Part shown: piece by piece, positions 32,693-41,387 of the stretch
How positions within the stretch are numbered: position 1 is the stretch's first letter
Layout of the letters: every line of letters starts with the position of its first letter
The notes under the pieces: generated by a model
Database searches by the model: none
Told to the model about the DNA's origin: nothing
The model's input: only the letters and a program-made list of their open reading frames with translations
Assembly (NCBI GenBank): GCA_020852815.1
Contig: JADZAN010000018.1
Location: 62,001-126,000 of the forward strand
Source: Gemmatimonadaceae bacterium
GTDB taxonomy: Bacteria > Gemmatimonadota > Gemmatimonadetes > Gemmatimonadales > Gemmatimonadaceae
Direction of reading: 5' to 3'
Length of the DNA stretch: 64,000 bases
Program-made: the position numbers and the translations under genes

Positions 32693-33928
32693 ATGCTCTC
32701 CCGCCGCGACTTCGTGAAGCGCACCTCGACCACGCTCGCCGCCACCCCGCTCGCCGGGCTGGCGCTCCCCACGACCGCTGCGGCGGGTGCATCGCCGGCG
32801 CGAGCCCCGGAGCTGTGGCTCAAGCGCGCGGTGCGCCCGGTGGTCATCTCCGACTATTCCGGCTGGGAGTTTCGCAACGGCGGCGCCGAGAACGCGGTGC
32901 AACGCGCCTTCCGCCTCATCACTGAGGGGAAGGACGTCCTCGATGCCCTCATCGCCGGCGTGAACATTCCCGAGCTCGACCCGCTGGAGACGGGGATCGG
33001 CTACGGCGCACTGCCTAACGCCGACGGCGTGGTGCAACTCGATGCGTCGTGCATGCACGGCCCGCGCCGGCGCGCCGGCGCCGTGGCCTGCATCGAAGGG
33101 GTGCGCACCCCCTCGCTGGTGGCGCAGGCAGTGATGGACTACACCGACCACCACCTGCTGAGCGGGACCGGGGCCCGCGAGTTCGCCCGGCAGATGGGCT
33201 TCACCATCGAGGACGATCTCAACACCGAGAACTCGCGCCGCCTGTGGCGCGAATGGAAGCGCCGCGTAGACCCTGAGCACTGGCTCGACCCCAGGGGAAA
33301 GGGGCGCGCCCCGAAGGACAAGCACGAGAAGGACCCGGGCGATGCGGCGTTCGCGTCGAGCCCGCACCGCGTGCCTAACGCCGACTGGGAATCGCGCGCC
33401 CTGGCCGCCGGCCGCTCGATGGTGCGCGACGGGCTGCTGCGCGAGGGATCCTTCTGGGGGACGATCAACTGCGATGCGATCGGTCCCAACGGCGACATCT
33501 GCGGCGTGACCACCACCAGCGGGCTGGCGTGGAAGATCCCGGGGCGCACCGGCGATTCGCCCATCCTTGGCGCGGGACTCTACGTCGACAACGACGTCGG
33601 GGCCGCCGGCTCAACCGGACGCGGCGAGGCCAACCTCTACAACCTGTCGTCGTTCCTCATCGTGGAGTCGATGCGACGCGGGATGAGCCCAAAGGACGCC
33701 GGAATGGAGGCGCTCAAGCGCATCAAGGGCAACACGGTCGAGAGCCGGCTCCTCAACACGAAAGGGAATCCCAACTTCAACATCCGCTTCTTCGTCCTCA
33801 ACAAGCGCGGCGAATGGGCAGGAGTCGCGATGTACCATGCCGGCGAGACCAAGCACGCAGTGTGCACCGAGAACGGGGCGCAGGCGGTGGAACTCGAGCC
33901 GCTGCTCCCTGGCACCCCCGAGGACTGA
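32693..33928 (+). CDS. Tat-exported N4-(beta-N-acetylglucosaminyl)-L-asparaginase-like Ntn hydrolase
   Basis: A 411-residue protein; ATG 32693 starts LSRRDFVKRTSTTLAATPL, a clear twin-arginine leader. The mature part matches glycosylasparaginases, which cut the GlcNAc-Asn bond of N-glycopeptides after autocleavage at a Thr. The probable new N-terminal nucleophile is Thr257 in FWGTINCDAIG (aligned with the family's D/G-T-I), followed by GDICGVTTTSGLAWKIPGR and TGDSPILGAGLYVDNDVG, and GRGEANL. Autoprocessing is inferred. The gene sits among hexosaminidase and peptidase genes, which suits glycoprotein turnover. PN pairs at 33013 and 33373 are encoded by GCCTAACG. Confidence 0.9.
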   Translation: MLSRRDFVKRTSTTLAATPLAGLALPTTAAAGASPARAPELWLKRAVRPVVISDYSGWEFRNGGAENAVQRAFRLITEGKDVLDALIAGVNIPELDPLETGIGYGALPNADGVVQLDASCMHGPRRRAGAVACIEGVRTPSLVAQAVMDYTDHHLLSGTGAREFARQMGFTIEDDLNTENSRRLWREWKRRVDPEHWLDPRGKGRAPKDKHEKDPGDAAFASSPHRVPNADWESRALAAGRSMVRDGLLREGSFWGTINCDAIGPNGDICGVTTTSGLAWKIPGRTGDSPILGAGLYVDNDVGAAGSTGRGEANLYNLSSFLIVESMRRGMSPKDAGMEALKRIKGNTVESRLLNTKGNPNFNIRFFVLNKRGEWAGVAMYHAGETKHAVCTENGAQAVELEPLLPGTPED

Positions 33929-34019
33929 AGCTCGTGCGCGTCGCGGCCGTCAGCTCGCCGGCCTGTCGTTGGCCGAAATCCTGCCGCCTGCCATCCGCAC
34001 GTCTTAGACTTCCCCACCC

Positions 34020-34589
34020 ATGCCAGCACGCGCCGAGATCCTCGTCATCGCCGCCACCCCGCGCGAGCTCGCGACCAGCGCGGGGTGGCGCACCCTGCTG
34101 TGCGGTGTGGGACCGGTGGAGGCGGCAGCGAGCACCGCGGCTGCAATCGAGGCGTCACGCCCCGCCGCGATCCTCCACGTGGGAATTGCCGGCGGCCGGC
34201 GCCGCGCTGCCTTCCCGCCGGCGTCGCTGGTGATTGGACGCGAGGCGCGCTACGACGACCTCGTGATCCCGGAGCCTTGGTCGCCGGACACGGTGCAGGC
34301 GTCTCGCGAACTGCTGGGCGCGGTGCAGCGCGCCTTCCCGGGCGTGCCAACATGCGTGATCGGAACGAGTGGCCGCGTTGGCGGGAGCGCCGACTGCGAC
34401 GTCGAGGCGATGGAAGGGTTCGCGGTGCTCCGCGCCGCGGAGCGCGCGGGCGTTCCGGCCATCGAGGTGCGCGCCATTGCCAACGAGATCGAGGAGGAGG
34501 ATCGCGCGCGCTGGCACTTCGCCGCTGCCTTCGCCGCCATCTCGGCCGCCACGCCGCAACTGGTGGCCGCCATCGAGTCCGCCTCCTGA
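34020..34589 (+). CDS. mqnB: Futalosine hydrolase
   Basis: A 189-residue member of the nucleoside phosphorylase fold. In the futalosine route to menaquinone it removes the purine base from futalosine in the cytoplasm. Visible: ILVIAATPREL at the N-terminus, GVGPVEAAASTAAAI, LHVGIAGGRRRAAFPP, YDDLVIPEPW, and EAMEGFAVLRAAERAG followed by EVRAIANEIEEEDRARWHF, where Glu and Asp contact the nucleoside. Somewhat shorter than many homologues (about 220). mqnD follows after 11 bases, which strongly supports the function. Confidence 0.92.
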   Translation: MPARAEILVIAATPRELATSAGWRTLLCGVGPVEAAASTAAAIEASRPAAILHVGIAGGRRRAAFPPASLVIGREARYDDLVIPEPWSPDTVQASRELLGAVQRAFPGVPTCVIGTSGRVGGSADCDVEAMEGFAVLRAAERAGVPAIEVRAIANEIEEEDRARWHFAAAFAAISAATPQLVAAIESAS

Positions 34590-34600
34590 CTGCCGCTGCC

Positions 34601-35407
34601 GTGCCTAACGCGCTCCCGGAACTGACCTTCGGCTTCTCCCCCTGCCCTAACGACACCTTCGCCTTCCACGCGCTGGCGCACGGGGTGGTGGAGGCGCCGT
34701 TCCGCATACGGCCGGTCCTCCTCGACATCGAGGAGCTGAACCGCCGCGCGCACGAGGGAGCGTTCGACCTCACGAAGTTGAGCGTGGGGGCCTTCGCCGC
34801 GGTGGGTGAGCGCTATCGCCTGCTGCGGAGCGGTGGCGCCCTGGGCAAGGGGGTGGGGCCGCTGGTCGTGACTCGCACGCCGCAGACGCTGGGCCAGGCG
34901 GTGCGTGGGCGCGTGGCGATTCCGGGAAAGGAGACGACCGCGTACCGCCTGTTGCGGCTGGCGGCACCGTCGCTGGCCGACGTCACCGAGGTGCGCTACG
35001 ACCGCATCCTGCGCGCCGTGGCTTCGGGCGAGTTCGACGCGGGGCTCATCATCCACGAGTCGCGCTTCACGTATCACGAGCACGGGCTGCACAAGGCGAT
35101 GGACCTTGGCGACTGGTGGGAGCACGAGACGGGGCTCCCCGTCCCGCTCGCCGGCATCTGCATCCGCGCCTCGCTCGCGCCCACGTTCGCCGACGCCGCC
35201 GAGCGCGCCATTCGCGAGTCGGTGCAGTATGCCTTCGACCACCCCGAGGCCAGCCGCGACTACGTGCGCGCGCACGCGCAGGAGCTATCGGCCGAGGTGT
35301 GCGCCCAGCACATCGCCCTGTACGTGAACGACTTCTCGCTCGACGTGGGTGACGACGGGCGGCGCGCCATCCAGCGACTGGTCGGAGCGGCGCCGGAGGC
35401 GCGTTAG
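34601..35407 (+). CDS. mqnD: 1,4-dihydroxy-6-naphthoate synthase
   Basis: A 268-residue enzyme that converts cyclic dehypoxanthinyl futalosine to 1,4-dihydroxy-6-naphthoate. Family marks: FGFSPCPNDTFAFHAL at the N-terminus, DIEELNRRAHEGAFDLTKLS, IPGKETTAYRLLRL, and GLIIHESRFTYHEHGL, then DLGDWWEHETGLPVPLAGI. It starts with GTG 34601 inside a GTGCCTAACG sequence, so a polar octamer lies at the start, and another at 34645. The stop TAG at 35405-35407 is in CGTTAGGC, shared with the convergent gene's TAA. Paired with mqnB in one operon. Confidence 0.94.
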   Translation: MPNALPELTFGFSPCPNDTFAFHALAHGVVEAPFRIRPVLLDIEELNRRAHEGAFDLTKLSVGAFAAVGERYRLLRSGGALGKGVGPLVVTRTPQTLGQAVRGRVAIPGKETTAYRLLRLAAPSLADVTEVRYDRILRAVASGEFDAGLIIHESRFTYHEHGLHKAMDLGDWWEHETGLPVPLAGICIRASLAPTFADAAERAIRESVQYAFDHPEASRDYVRAHAQELSAEVCAQHIALYVNDFSLDVGDDGRRAIQRLVGAAPEAR

Positions 35408-35409
35408 GC
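35402..35409. repeat. GCCTAACG octamer providing stop codons for both convergent genes
   Basis: CGTTAGGC here supplies TAG (35405-35407) to mqnD on the + strand and TAA (35404-35406) to the membrane-protein gene on the - strand, so the two genes overlap by three bases. It is one of 22 exact copies of GCCTAACG in the window. Confidence 0.9.
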
Positions 35410-36033
35410 GATGCGGGACGTTGCCGGCGGGGTGCGCAGCAGCCGCGGGTCGCGCACGTCGAGCGCGTGGGGCGAATGCGCGGCCGCCACCTCGCGCAGC
35501 GCCGCATCGCCCTCGGCCCCCAGGTCCTCGCGCGAGATATAGAACGACTCGGCGCTCGCCCCTTCACCGATGATCACTTCGTGGTGCGCGGGCGAACGCC
35601 GGCGTGCGCCCTGGCGCGCGGGGTGTACCGTCCACGACGAGATGCGTGCCCACGGCAGGCGCACCGTCCTGGCCGCGGCATCGTCCTGCAGCACGTTGTG
35701 CGAGAGGAGGAGCGTGACCGGGACCACCAGCCCTGCGGCGTCGACGCGCAGGATGGCGCCGTCGGGGGTTTCCGTCAGCCGCAAGCGGGCCAGCGACACG
35801 CGCATCAGTCGCAGCGCCACCGCGCTGGTCACGAGGACGATCGCGGCGGGGATGAGCGGCTGGAGGAGGGTGTAGCCGCGCAACCCGAGCGCCATGACGG
35901 TCGCGGCCAGCGCCCCCGACGCCACGAGGCCCCCCTCGAGGAGGAGTTCCAGGCGGAACTTTGCCCGCAGGGCAGGGAGCGGGATGACGGTGCTGCTGGC
36001 GGTCTGGCGCTGGGCGTCGTCGATGGGCGGCAT
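35404..36033 (-). CDS. Membrane protein with two hydrophobic segments, function unknown
   Basis: A 209-residue protein from ATG 36033. After a polar N-terminus there are two adjacent hydrophobic stretches (LLLEGGLVASGALAATVMAL and LLQPLIPAAIVLVTSAVAL), so residues about 30-80 form a hairpin in the membrane. The rest is a soluble domain with alternating beta-like segments (GAILRVDAAGLVVPVTLLL, ISSWTVHPARQ, HHEVIIGEG), reminiscent of bacterial PH-like domains, though I would not assign it. It is convergent with mqnD and overlaps it by three bases at a GCCTAACG motif. Confidence 0.65.
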   Translation of the reverse strand: MPPIDDAQRQTASSTVIPLPALRAKFRLELLLEGGLVASGALAATVMALGLRGYTLLQPLIPAAIVLVTSAVALRLMRVSLARLRLTETPDGAILRVDAAGLVVPVTLLLSHNVLQDDAAARTVRLPWARISSWTVHPARQGARRRSPAHHEVIIGEGASAESFYISREDLGAEGDAALREVAAAHSPHALDVRDPRLLRTPPATSRIA

Positions 36034-36045
36034 TGCGGCTGGCCT

Positions 36046-36068
36046 GGGCGGTGCACCGCGCACCGCCC
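36046..36068 (-). promoter_or_regulatory. 9-bp hairpin immediately upstream of the 36033 start
   Basis: GGGCGGTGC (36046-36054) pairs perfectly with GCACCGCCC (36060-36068) around a five-base loop. It ends 12 bases before the ATG of the membrane-protein gene on the - strand, where a ribosome site would lie, and no Shine-Dalgarno is evident. It could be a leader structure or a terminator for the upstream GH20 gene, but no T tract follows. Confidence 0.35.
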
Positions 36069-36140
36069 GCACTTGGGGGACGCCTCACCATACGTTGCGT
36101 CACCCGATCGGTCAGAATGTCCGAATGCAACCCATCGTTG

Positions 36141-37829
36141 TTACCAGGCGACTTGCGGCGACGGGTAGTAGTTGATCCCCAGCAGGCGCCAGCGCGGGGC
36201 ATGCGCGGCGATGCGCGTCCGGAACGACTCCCAGTCGCGCCGCCCCTGGGCGCTCCACGCCACCTCGGCGAGCGCCGGGAGGCGAGGCACCGCCAGGTAC
36301 AAAGCGCCGGTGATGTTCGAGATCGTCTCCGACCAGAGTGGCGCCTCGACCCCGGCAATCGACGACTCACCCACGCCGGGATAGAAGGTGGCCGGATCCC
36401 AGTCGTACGACGCTTGCAGCTCCACGAAGCCGGCCCAGCGCAGCCCCAGCTCGGTGGTGGGCGTGTACTTCATGTCGATGTACGTGCGCGCCGCCGGCGA
36501 GAGGATGATCTTCGCCCCCTGCCGCACGGCGCGGAGCGCGGTGTCGCTGCGCCATTGCTGCGCGAGTGTCGTCGGGTGCAACCGCGCCTTGGCGATCTCT
36601 TCCCACCCCACCACCATCTTGCCGTGGCGTCGCACGATGTCCTGCGTGCGTTCGACGAAGCGCGTGTACTGCTCGTCGGTGAGCACCTCGACCTCGTCGC
36701 CGCCAATGTGGAGGTACGGTCCCGGGGTGATGGCGGCGAGTTCACGCACCACGTCGTCGATGAAGCGGTACGTCAGCGCGCTGTCGGAGCAGAAGGTGCT
36801 CCATCCCACGCGGATGTTGGTGTACGGCGCCGGGGGGCCGCCGGCGGTGGGGCCGTCGGGGGCGGGGCGACTGCAGCCAAGCTCGGGATACGCGGCGATC
36901 GCCGCGTTGGTGTGGCTCGGCATGTCGATCTCGGGGACCACGGTGATGAAGCGGTCCTGTGCATGGCGCACGATTGCCGCCCACTCTCCCTTGGTATAGA
37001 AGCCTCCTGGCCCGCCGCCCACCTCCGTGCTCCCGCCGATCGTCGTCAGGCGCGGCCACGCGTCGATCTGGATGCGCCACCCCTGGTCGTCCGACAGGTG
37101 CACGTGGAGTGTGTTGAGCTTGTACAGGGCGAGGAGGTCGATGAACTGCTTCACCTCGTCGACCGTGAAGAAGTGGCGCGCCACGTCGAGCATGGCGCCA
37201 CGCCAGCCAAAACGCGGCGTGTCGCTCACGCGCCCGGCCGGTGCGCTCCACGCCGTCGCCATCTGCATCTCTCCCTGCTCCGCCTCGATCCCGGCGGGGA
37301 AGAGCTGTCGCAGCGACTGCATTCCGTGAAAGAGCCCGGCGGGCGTCCCCGCCACGATGCGCACCGAGTCGGCGGTGACGAGGAGTTCATACCCCTCGCT
37401 CCCTAACGCGGGTGTGCCGGCAAGGCGGAAGCCGATCGCCCCAACGGGGAGCGCCCCGTCGGCGGCGCGCGTCGGCACCGGTTGCGCCGTGGACGGGCGC
37501 AGGAGTGCGGCCAGCATCTCGCCCAGGCGCGCCGCTTCGCCATTCCCCGTGGGGACCACCACCGAGGTTGTCTTCCCGATCACGAAGGGGGGGCCATCAG
37601 ATGGCACGACCTCCGTTGGCTGCGGAACGATAGGGTGTACCGCCATCGACGCCACGGCGGGCGGTGGCTGGATCACGCGCGGCCCGGGGCGCGGTGCTGG
37701 TGCCGCGGCGGGGACTTGAGTCTGCACGGGCGCCGGGTGCATTGCGGCCGACGAGCGACAGGCGAGCAGGGCAAGGGCGAGCACCACCGGGGCGCCGGCC
37801 CGCACGAAGCGAATGGGAGTCGGGGTCAT
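36141..37829 (-). CDS. GH20 beta-N-acetylhexosaminidase, lipoprotein
   Basis: A 562-residue exported enzyme. The leader ends in LALALLACRSS, a lipobox, followed by a Pro/Ala-rich linker. A GH20b-like N-domain (about 60-190) precedes the barrel, which carries FGWRGAMLDVARHFF, NTLHVHLSDDQGWRIQI, VVPEIDMPSHTNAAI and the catalytic Asp-Glu in YLHIGGDEVE. Family members remove terminal GlcNAc or GalNAc from chitin fragments and glycoproteins, using the substrate acetamido group. It lies between unrelated genes but close to the glycosylasparaginase-like gene, which suggests complementary roles in glycoprotein or chitin breakdown. Confidence 0.95.
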   Translation of the reverse strand: MTPTPIRFVRAGAPVVLALALLACRSSAAMHPAPVQTQVPAAAPAPRPGPRVIQPPPAVASMAVHPIVPQPTEVVPSDGPPFVIGKTTSVVVPTGNGEAARLGEMLAALLRPSTAQPVPTRAADGALPVGAIGFRLAGTPALGSEGYELLVTADSVRIVAGTPAGLFHGMQSLRQLFPAGIEAEQGEMQMATAWSAPAGRVSDTPRFGWRGAMLDVARHFFTVDEVKQFIDLLALYKLNTLHVHLSDDQGWRIQIDAWPRLTTIGGSTEVGGGPGGFYTKGEWAAIVRHAQDRFITVVPEIDMPSHTNAAIAAYPELGCSRPAPDGPTAGGPPAPYTNIRVGWSTFCSDSALTYRFIDDVVRELAAITPGPYLHIGGDEVEVLTDEQYTRFVERTQDIVRRHGKMVVGWEEIAKARLHPTTLAQQWRSDTALRAVRQGAKIILSPAARTYIDMKYTPTTELGLRWAGFVELQASYDWDPATFYPGVGESSIAGVEAPLWSETISNITGALYLAVPRLPALAEVAWSAQGRRDWESFRTRIAAHAPRWRLLGINYYPSPQVAW

Positions 37830-37927
37830 GCGGCACGATGATGCCGGGACGGTGCCGAACGCCAGTGCCTCCGCTTCCGGAACCGGTCGATCTGGACAAC
37901 GCGCTCGCCGCGCCCCCCATTCCCTTC

Positions 37928-39229
37928 ATGCCTACCGACCCCAACTCGCGCCGCCGCTTCCTCGCCTTCCTCGCGGGGAGTCCACTCCTTGCCGCGGCAG
38001 GACTCGACCCTCGGACCTTCGCCGCGCTCACCGGTGACAAGCGTGTCGGCGACCGCACCGTCCTCGACCTCGTTGACCAGGTCGACCGGGCGGCCGCGTC
38101 GCAGGAGCCGGTGATCGCCAAGGCGTCGGAGGCGCTCAACGTCTTCGACTTCGAACCGGTCGCGCGGCGGAACATCCCCATCGCGCATTGGGGCTACATC
38201 ATGGGCGGGACCGATGACGACGCGACGATTGCCGCGAATCGTGCCGGCTTCGATCGCTGGGTGTTGCGCCCGCGCCGTCTCATCGACGTGAGTCGCATCG
38301 ATGCCGGCGTGGACTGGTTCGGCCGCCGCTATCCCTCCCCGATCGTCGTCAACCCCGTGGGGAGCCAGAAGGGCTTCCACAAGGAGGGTGAGGTCGCGGT
38401 CGCGCGCGCGGCGCGGGCGAGGGATCACCTCATGGTGTTGTCGACCGTCTCCACCACCTCGATCGAGGAGGCGATGGAGGCGCGGGGCGGCGGCGTCTGG
38501 TTCCAGCTCTACCCGCAGGGCGACTGGTCGATGACTAAGCAGATGGTGCAGCGCGCCGAACGTGCCGGCGCCCCCGCCATTGTCTTCACGGTCGACCTGC
38601 TCGCCGGGAGCAATCGCGAGACGCTGGTGCGCGAGGCGCGCAAGGACGCGCGCGAGTGCATCAAGTGCCACCTGGGGGGGCCACCGCTCCCGGGCGTGAG
38701 CGGGCGCGTGGACGATCGCGACAACCGCCGCAAGCCCAACCTCGTCGGCTACCAGGCGCTCCCGCCGCAACTGGAGAAGGGGACCTTCACCTGGGAGTTT
38801 GTCGACCGGCTCAAGCAGTCGACGCGCATGAAGGTGCTCCTCAAGGGGATCGTCACCGAGGAGGATGCCGCGCTCGCCGTGGAGCACGGGGTCGATGGCT
38901 TGTTCTGCTCCAACCACGGCGGCCGCGCCGAGAATTCGCGCCGCGCCACCGTGACGTCGCTTCCCGAGGTGGTGAAGGGGACGGGCGGGAAGATCCCCGT
39001 GATCTGCGACGGTGGCTTCCGCCGCGGCACCGACATCTTCAAGGCGATGGCGTTAGGCGCCGCCTCCACGGGGATCGGGCGCCCCTACATCTGGGGGCTG
39101 GGCGCCTTTGGCCAGGAGGGCGTCGAGGCGGTGCTGACCATCCTGCGCCGCGAGTTCGAGCTGGTGATGAAACAGAGCGGAACGACAAGCCTGTCGCAGA
39201 TCTCGATGCGCCACATTGCGCCGGCGTGA
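37928..39229 (+). CDS. FMN-dependent alpha-hydroxy-acid oxidase, Tat-exported
   Basis: A 433-residue flavoenzyme. The start at 37928 begins DPNSRRRFLAFLAGSPLLAAAG, a twin-arginine signal. The barrel follows the glycolate oxidase/lactate 2-monooxygenase family: IAHWGYIMGGTDDDATIAANRAG, SPIVVNPVGSQKGFHKEG, VWFQLYPQGDW, VLLKGIVTEEDA with the flavin Lys, then the catalytic SNHGGR and DGGFRRGTDIFKAMALG. Export suggests oxidation of an extracellular 2-hydroxy acid coupled to the respiratory chain or oxygen. A TTA codon in MALG comes from a CGTTAGGC site. Confidence 0.92.
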   Translation: MPTDPNSRRRFLAFLAGSPLLAAAGLDPRTFAALTGDKRVGDRTVLDLVDQVDRAAASQEPVIAKASEALNVFDFEPVARRNIPIAHWGYIMGGTDDDATIAANRAGFDRWVLRPRRLIDVSRIDAGVDWFGRRYPSPIVVNPVGSQKGFHKEGEVAVARAARARDHLMVLSTVSTTSIEEAMEARGGGVWFQLYPQGDWSMTKQMVQRAERAGAPAIVFTVDLLAGSNRETLVREARKDARECIKCHLGGPPLPGVSGRVDDRDNRRKPNLVGYQALPPQLEKGTFTWEFVDRLKQSTRMKVLLKGIVTEEDAALAVEHGVDGLFCSNHGGRAENSRRATVTSLPEVVKGTGGKIPVICDGGFRRGTDIFKAMALGAASTGIGRPYIWGLGAFGQEGVEAVLTILRREFELVMKQSGTTSLSQISMRHIAPA

Positions 39230-39287
39230 GGCTTTGGCGCGCGAGGCGGGTGGTGGTGCGCGGTGCGTTGTTGTTGTTCAAGACCTG

Positions 39288-39308
39288 AAAAGCTCTTCTG
39301 AGAAGAGC
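39288..39308 (-). terminator. Factor-independent terminator of trmL
   Basis: On the - strand GCTCTTC (39308-39302), loop TCA, GAAGAGC (39298-39292) is followed by TTTT (39291-39288). It lies about 50 bases after the trmL stop. A seven-bp stem plus a T tract is the classic layout. Similar GCTCTTC/GAAGAGC arms occur in the element at 49.5 kb. Confidence 0.75.
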
Positions 39309-39357
39309 GCCCCCACGAGTGACAGATTCGCGCGCCCCACCAGCCACGAAGCCGAAG

Positions 39358-39837
39358 TCAGCCAGGAACTCCGCCGACCCGCCGCTGCCGCAACACCTCG
39401 TAGACGCCCAGCGCCACGCTCGTCGACAGGTTGAGCGATCGCACCAGCGGCGACGCCATCGGCATCCCCACCAAGCGGTCCGCGTACCGCGTGTGCAGCT
39501 CAGCGGGCAAGCCGCCCGTCTCGCGCCCGAATACCAGGACGACGTCGTGCGCCGCGCCTAACGGGGCGTCCCAGTACAGGCGCGCCGCCTTGGTGGAGAA
39601 GAAGAACGGCTCGCCGATCGTCGGCAGCGCAGCCTCGAACTCCGCCCACGACGGCCACGTGCGCAGGTCCACGTGCTCCCAGTAGTCGAGCCCTGCGCGC
39701 TTCACCTCGCGCTCGTCGAGCGAGAAGCCCAGCGGCTCTACCAGGTGCAACGTGGCCCCGGTCGCCAGGCAGGTACGCCCGGCGTTGCCGGTGTTCCAGT
39801 GGATCTCGGGGTGAACGAGGACGACGTGGATCGACAC
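39358..39837 (-). CDS. trmL: tRNA (cytidine/uridine-2'-O-)-methyltransferase TrmL
   Basis: A 159-residue SPOUT-class methyltransferase, nearly the length of E. coli TrmL (157). It 2'-O-methylates the wobble base of certain tRNA(Leu) with S-adenosylmethionine. Family segments are HPEIHWNTGNAGRTCLATGA, HLVEPLGFSLDE, RAGLDYWEHVDL, LVFGRETGGLP and the knot region GMPMASPLVRSLNLSTSVALG. It has its own downstream terminator. The gene upstream (39910-40404) is on the same strand with a 72-base gap. Confidence 0.95.
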   Translation of the reverse strand: MSIHVVLVHPEIHWNTGNAGRTCLATGATLHLVEPLGFSLDEREVKRAGLDYWEHVDLRTWPSWAEFEAALPTIGEPFFFSTKAARLYWDAPLGAAHDVVLVFGRETGGLPAELHTRYADRLVGMPMASPLVRSLNLSTSVALGVYEVLRQRRVGGVPG

Positions 39838-39909
39838 GGTGCGGGGCGGGGGGAATGGTCGCGCCGCAACCTAGGACGTCGCCTCCCCGCGCACCAGCCG
39901 CGGCGCGCG

Positions 39910-40404
39910 CTACAGGTGGTCGCGCAGCACGCTCCCCGATACGTCGTAGATGGACCAGTCGTGCACGTAGATCCCGACGGTATGCTCGAAGTCCCAGGCC
40001 ACCTCGAAGGCGAAGCGCACGTCGAAGCCGTCGCCCGCGTCGGCCACCCGCACCAGCGGCTTCCGGACGAATCGCCACACGTCGGCGGCGCTGGCGATGT
40101 TCGGCACGGCGTCACTCACGTCGTCCAGCTCGATCTCCGCGCCGGCGTCGCGATATGGCTCGTAGTGCGCGAACAGCGCGCCGGCGATCGCCAGCTGCAG
40201 CGCCGGCCAGTGCCGTGGCAGCCCGTCGACGACGATCGCGCGCGCGGGCTCCGAGGGGGCCCGGTCGCTCCCCGGGAGCTGCAGCTCCGCCTCGCCCAGC
40301 GCCGGGAGCTTGATGCGCCCGCGCCACCACCCGCCCCGGTATTCGAGCGTGCCTAACGCCACGTCGGCGATCTGCCGGGTGCGGAAGCGATCGAAGAGGC
40401 CCAC
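39910..40404 (-). CDS. Uncharacterised 164-residue cytoplasmic protein
   Basis: No leader or membrane segment. The protein begins GLFDRFRTRQIADVALGTLEY and has a central HWPALQLAIAGALFAHYEPY and a C-terminal VAWDFEHTVGIYVHDWSIYD, a W-D-x-E-H turn reminiscent of DUF6985-type proteins; that resemblance is from memory and weak. Composition and codon use are like the neighbours. The ALG at residue 16-18 is encoded with TTA through a GCCTAACG site (40351). Confidence 0.6.
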   Translation of the reverse strand: MGLFDRFRTRQIADVALGTLEYRGGWWRGRIKLPALGEAELQLPGSDRAPSEPARAIVVDGLPRHWPALQLAIAGALFAHYEPYRDAGAEIELDDVSDAVPNIASAADVWRFVRKPLVRVADAGDGFDVRFAFEVAWDFEHTVGIYVHDWSIYDVSGSVLRDHL

Positions 40405-40443
40405 GACAAGACGGGTGCTGGCGCGCGCGCCGCCTGGCGGCGG

Positions 40444-40803
40444 TCAGCTCGCTGCGCGTTGGTAGGTCACCAGAAATTGCTGCGTCCCAGCGGCGCTGGC
40501 AAACGCCGACGGGCGACCTTGGCACGATAGGTCATAGCAGACGCGAAGGGTATCCCCGCCCAGGTCATAGATGGCCGGGATGATCTTCCCCGCGTTGGGC
40601 CCCTCCACCCCGGCAATGTCCATCGCACGCGGCGTCTGCGTGTCGTCGACCGTCGTCGTCCCCACATCGAGCTGCGGCCCCACTTGCACGCGGTACGCCG
40701 TCCCACCCCCGCTGATGGTCAGCGTCATCATCGCGAGGACCGGCGGCGGAAACGGCTGCCCCCCCATCGTCGCCTCGGTCGCCTTCCAGGTCCCATCGAG
40801 CAT
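40444..40803 (-). CDS. TIGR03067-domain protein
   Basis: A 119-residue protein; ATG 40803 follows GGAGAGG at a good distance. It begins LDGTWKATEATMGGQPFPPP and continues with MTLTISGGGTAYRVQVG, PRAMDIAGVEGPNAGK, PAIYDLGGDTLRVCYDLSCQGRPSAF, the classic layout of the TIGR03067 lipocalin-like domain common in Planctomycetes and Gemmatimonadota. The function is unknown. It follows the DUF4199 gene after a 47-base gap and probably shares its transcript. Confidence 0.85.
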   Translation of the reverse strand: MLDGTWKATEATMGGQPFPPPVLAMMTLTISGGGTAYRVQVGPQLDVGTTTVDDTQTPRAMDIAGVEGPNAGKIIPAIYDLGGDTLRVCYDLSCQGRPSAFASAAGTQQFLVTYQRAAS

Positions 40804-40850
40804 CGTGCCTCTCCAGTGTGAGTTGTGGCTGACGGAATCAACGACGAACG

Positions 40851-41387
40851 TCAGGCGGTGGCGATCGCGGCGACCTTCCGCCTGCGACTCAGCATCCACG
40901 CCGAGAGAAGCGAGGCGAGCAGTCCCACCGGGAGCGGCTCCAGCATCGTGAAGGCGATGTTGATCAGCGGATTCCGGTACATGACCTTGAACTCCTCCAT
41001 CTCCTTCACCTTGGCCGCCACCTGCGCCGCCGGTGCACCCGCCTGGCGCAACTTGTCGATCGCGTGCGCCGCATAGGCGTCCGCGTAGTCCGGCGTCACG
41101 AAGAAGAAGATGACCTCCCACGTGGCGACGTAGCACACCGTCGCCACCCCGACAATCGCCATCGACACCGCGAAGGCGCGACCGAAACCGATGCTCCCCC
41201 CGGCCACCGTGTCGCGGTACTGCCGCGTCCCGAAGTAGACCATCAGGAAGGCGAGCACCATCGTCGTGTAGCCGATGACCATCCCGCGGTCGAGCCCGAT
41301 CTGCTCGCGGAACGGGAGCCCGATGATCATCGACGACGCCATGATCACGCCGGCGATGAGCCCGAACGTGAGGACGATCTTCTTCAT
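40851..41387 (-). CDS. DUF4199 family membrane protein
   Basis: A 178-residue integral membrane protein with four hydrophobic segments: KKIVLTFGLIAGVIMASSMI, IGYTTMVLAFLMVYFGTR, FAVSMAIVGVATVCYVATW, and the C-terminal PLPVGLLASLLSAWML. The segment RDTVAGGSIGFGRAF is conserved in DUF4199. AAGG precedes the ATG. A LuxR-type regulator gene with its own membrane part lies directly upstream on the same strand. Function of the family is unknown. Confidence 0.85.
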   Translation of the reverse strand: MKKIVLTFGLIAGVIMASSMIIGLPFREQIGLDRGMVIGYTTMVLAFLMVYFGTRQYRDTVAGGSIGFGRAFAVSMAIVGVATVCYVATWEVIFFFVTPDYADAYAAHAIDKLRQAGAPAAQVAAKVKEMEEFKVMYRNPLINIAFTMLEPLPVGLLASLLSAWMLSRRRKVAAIATA

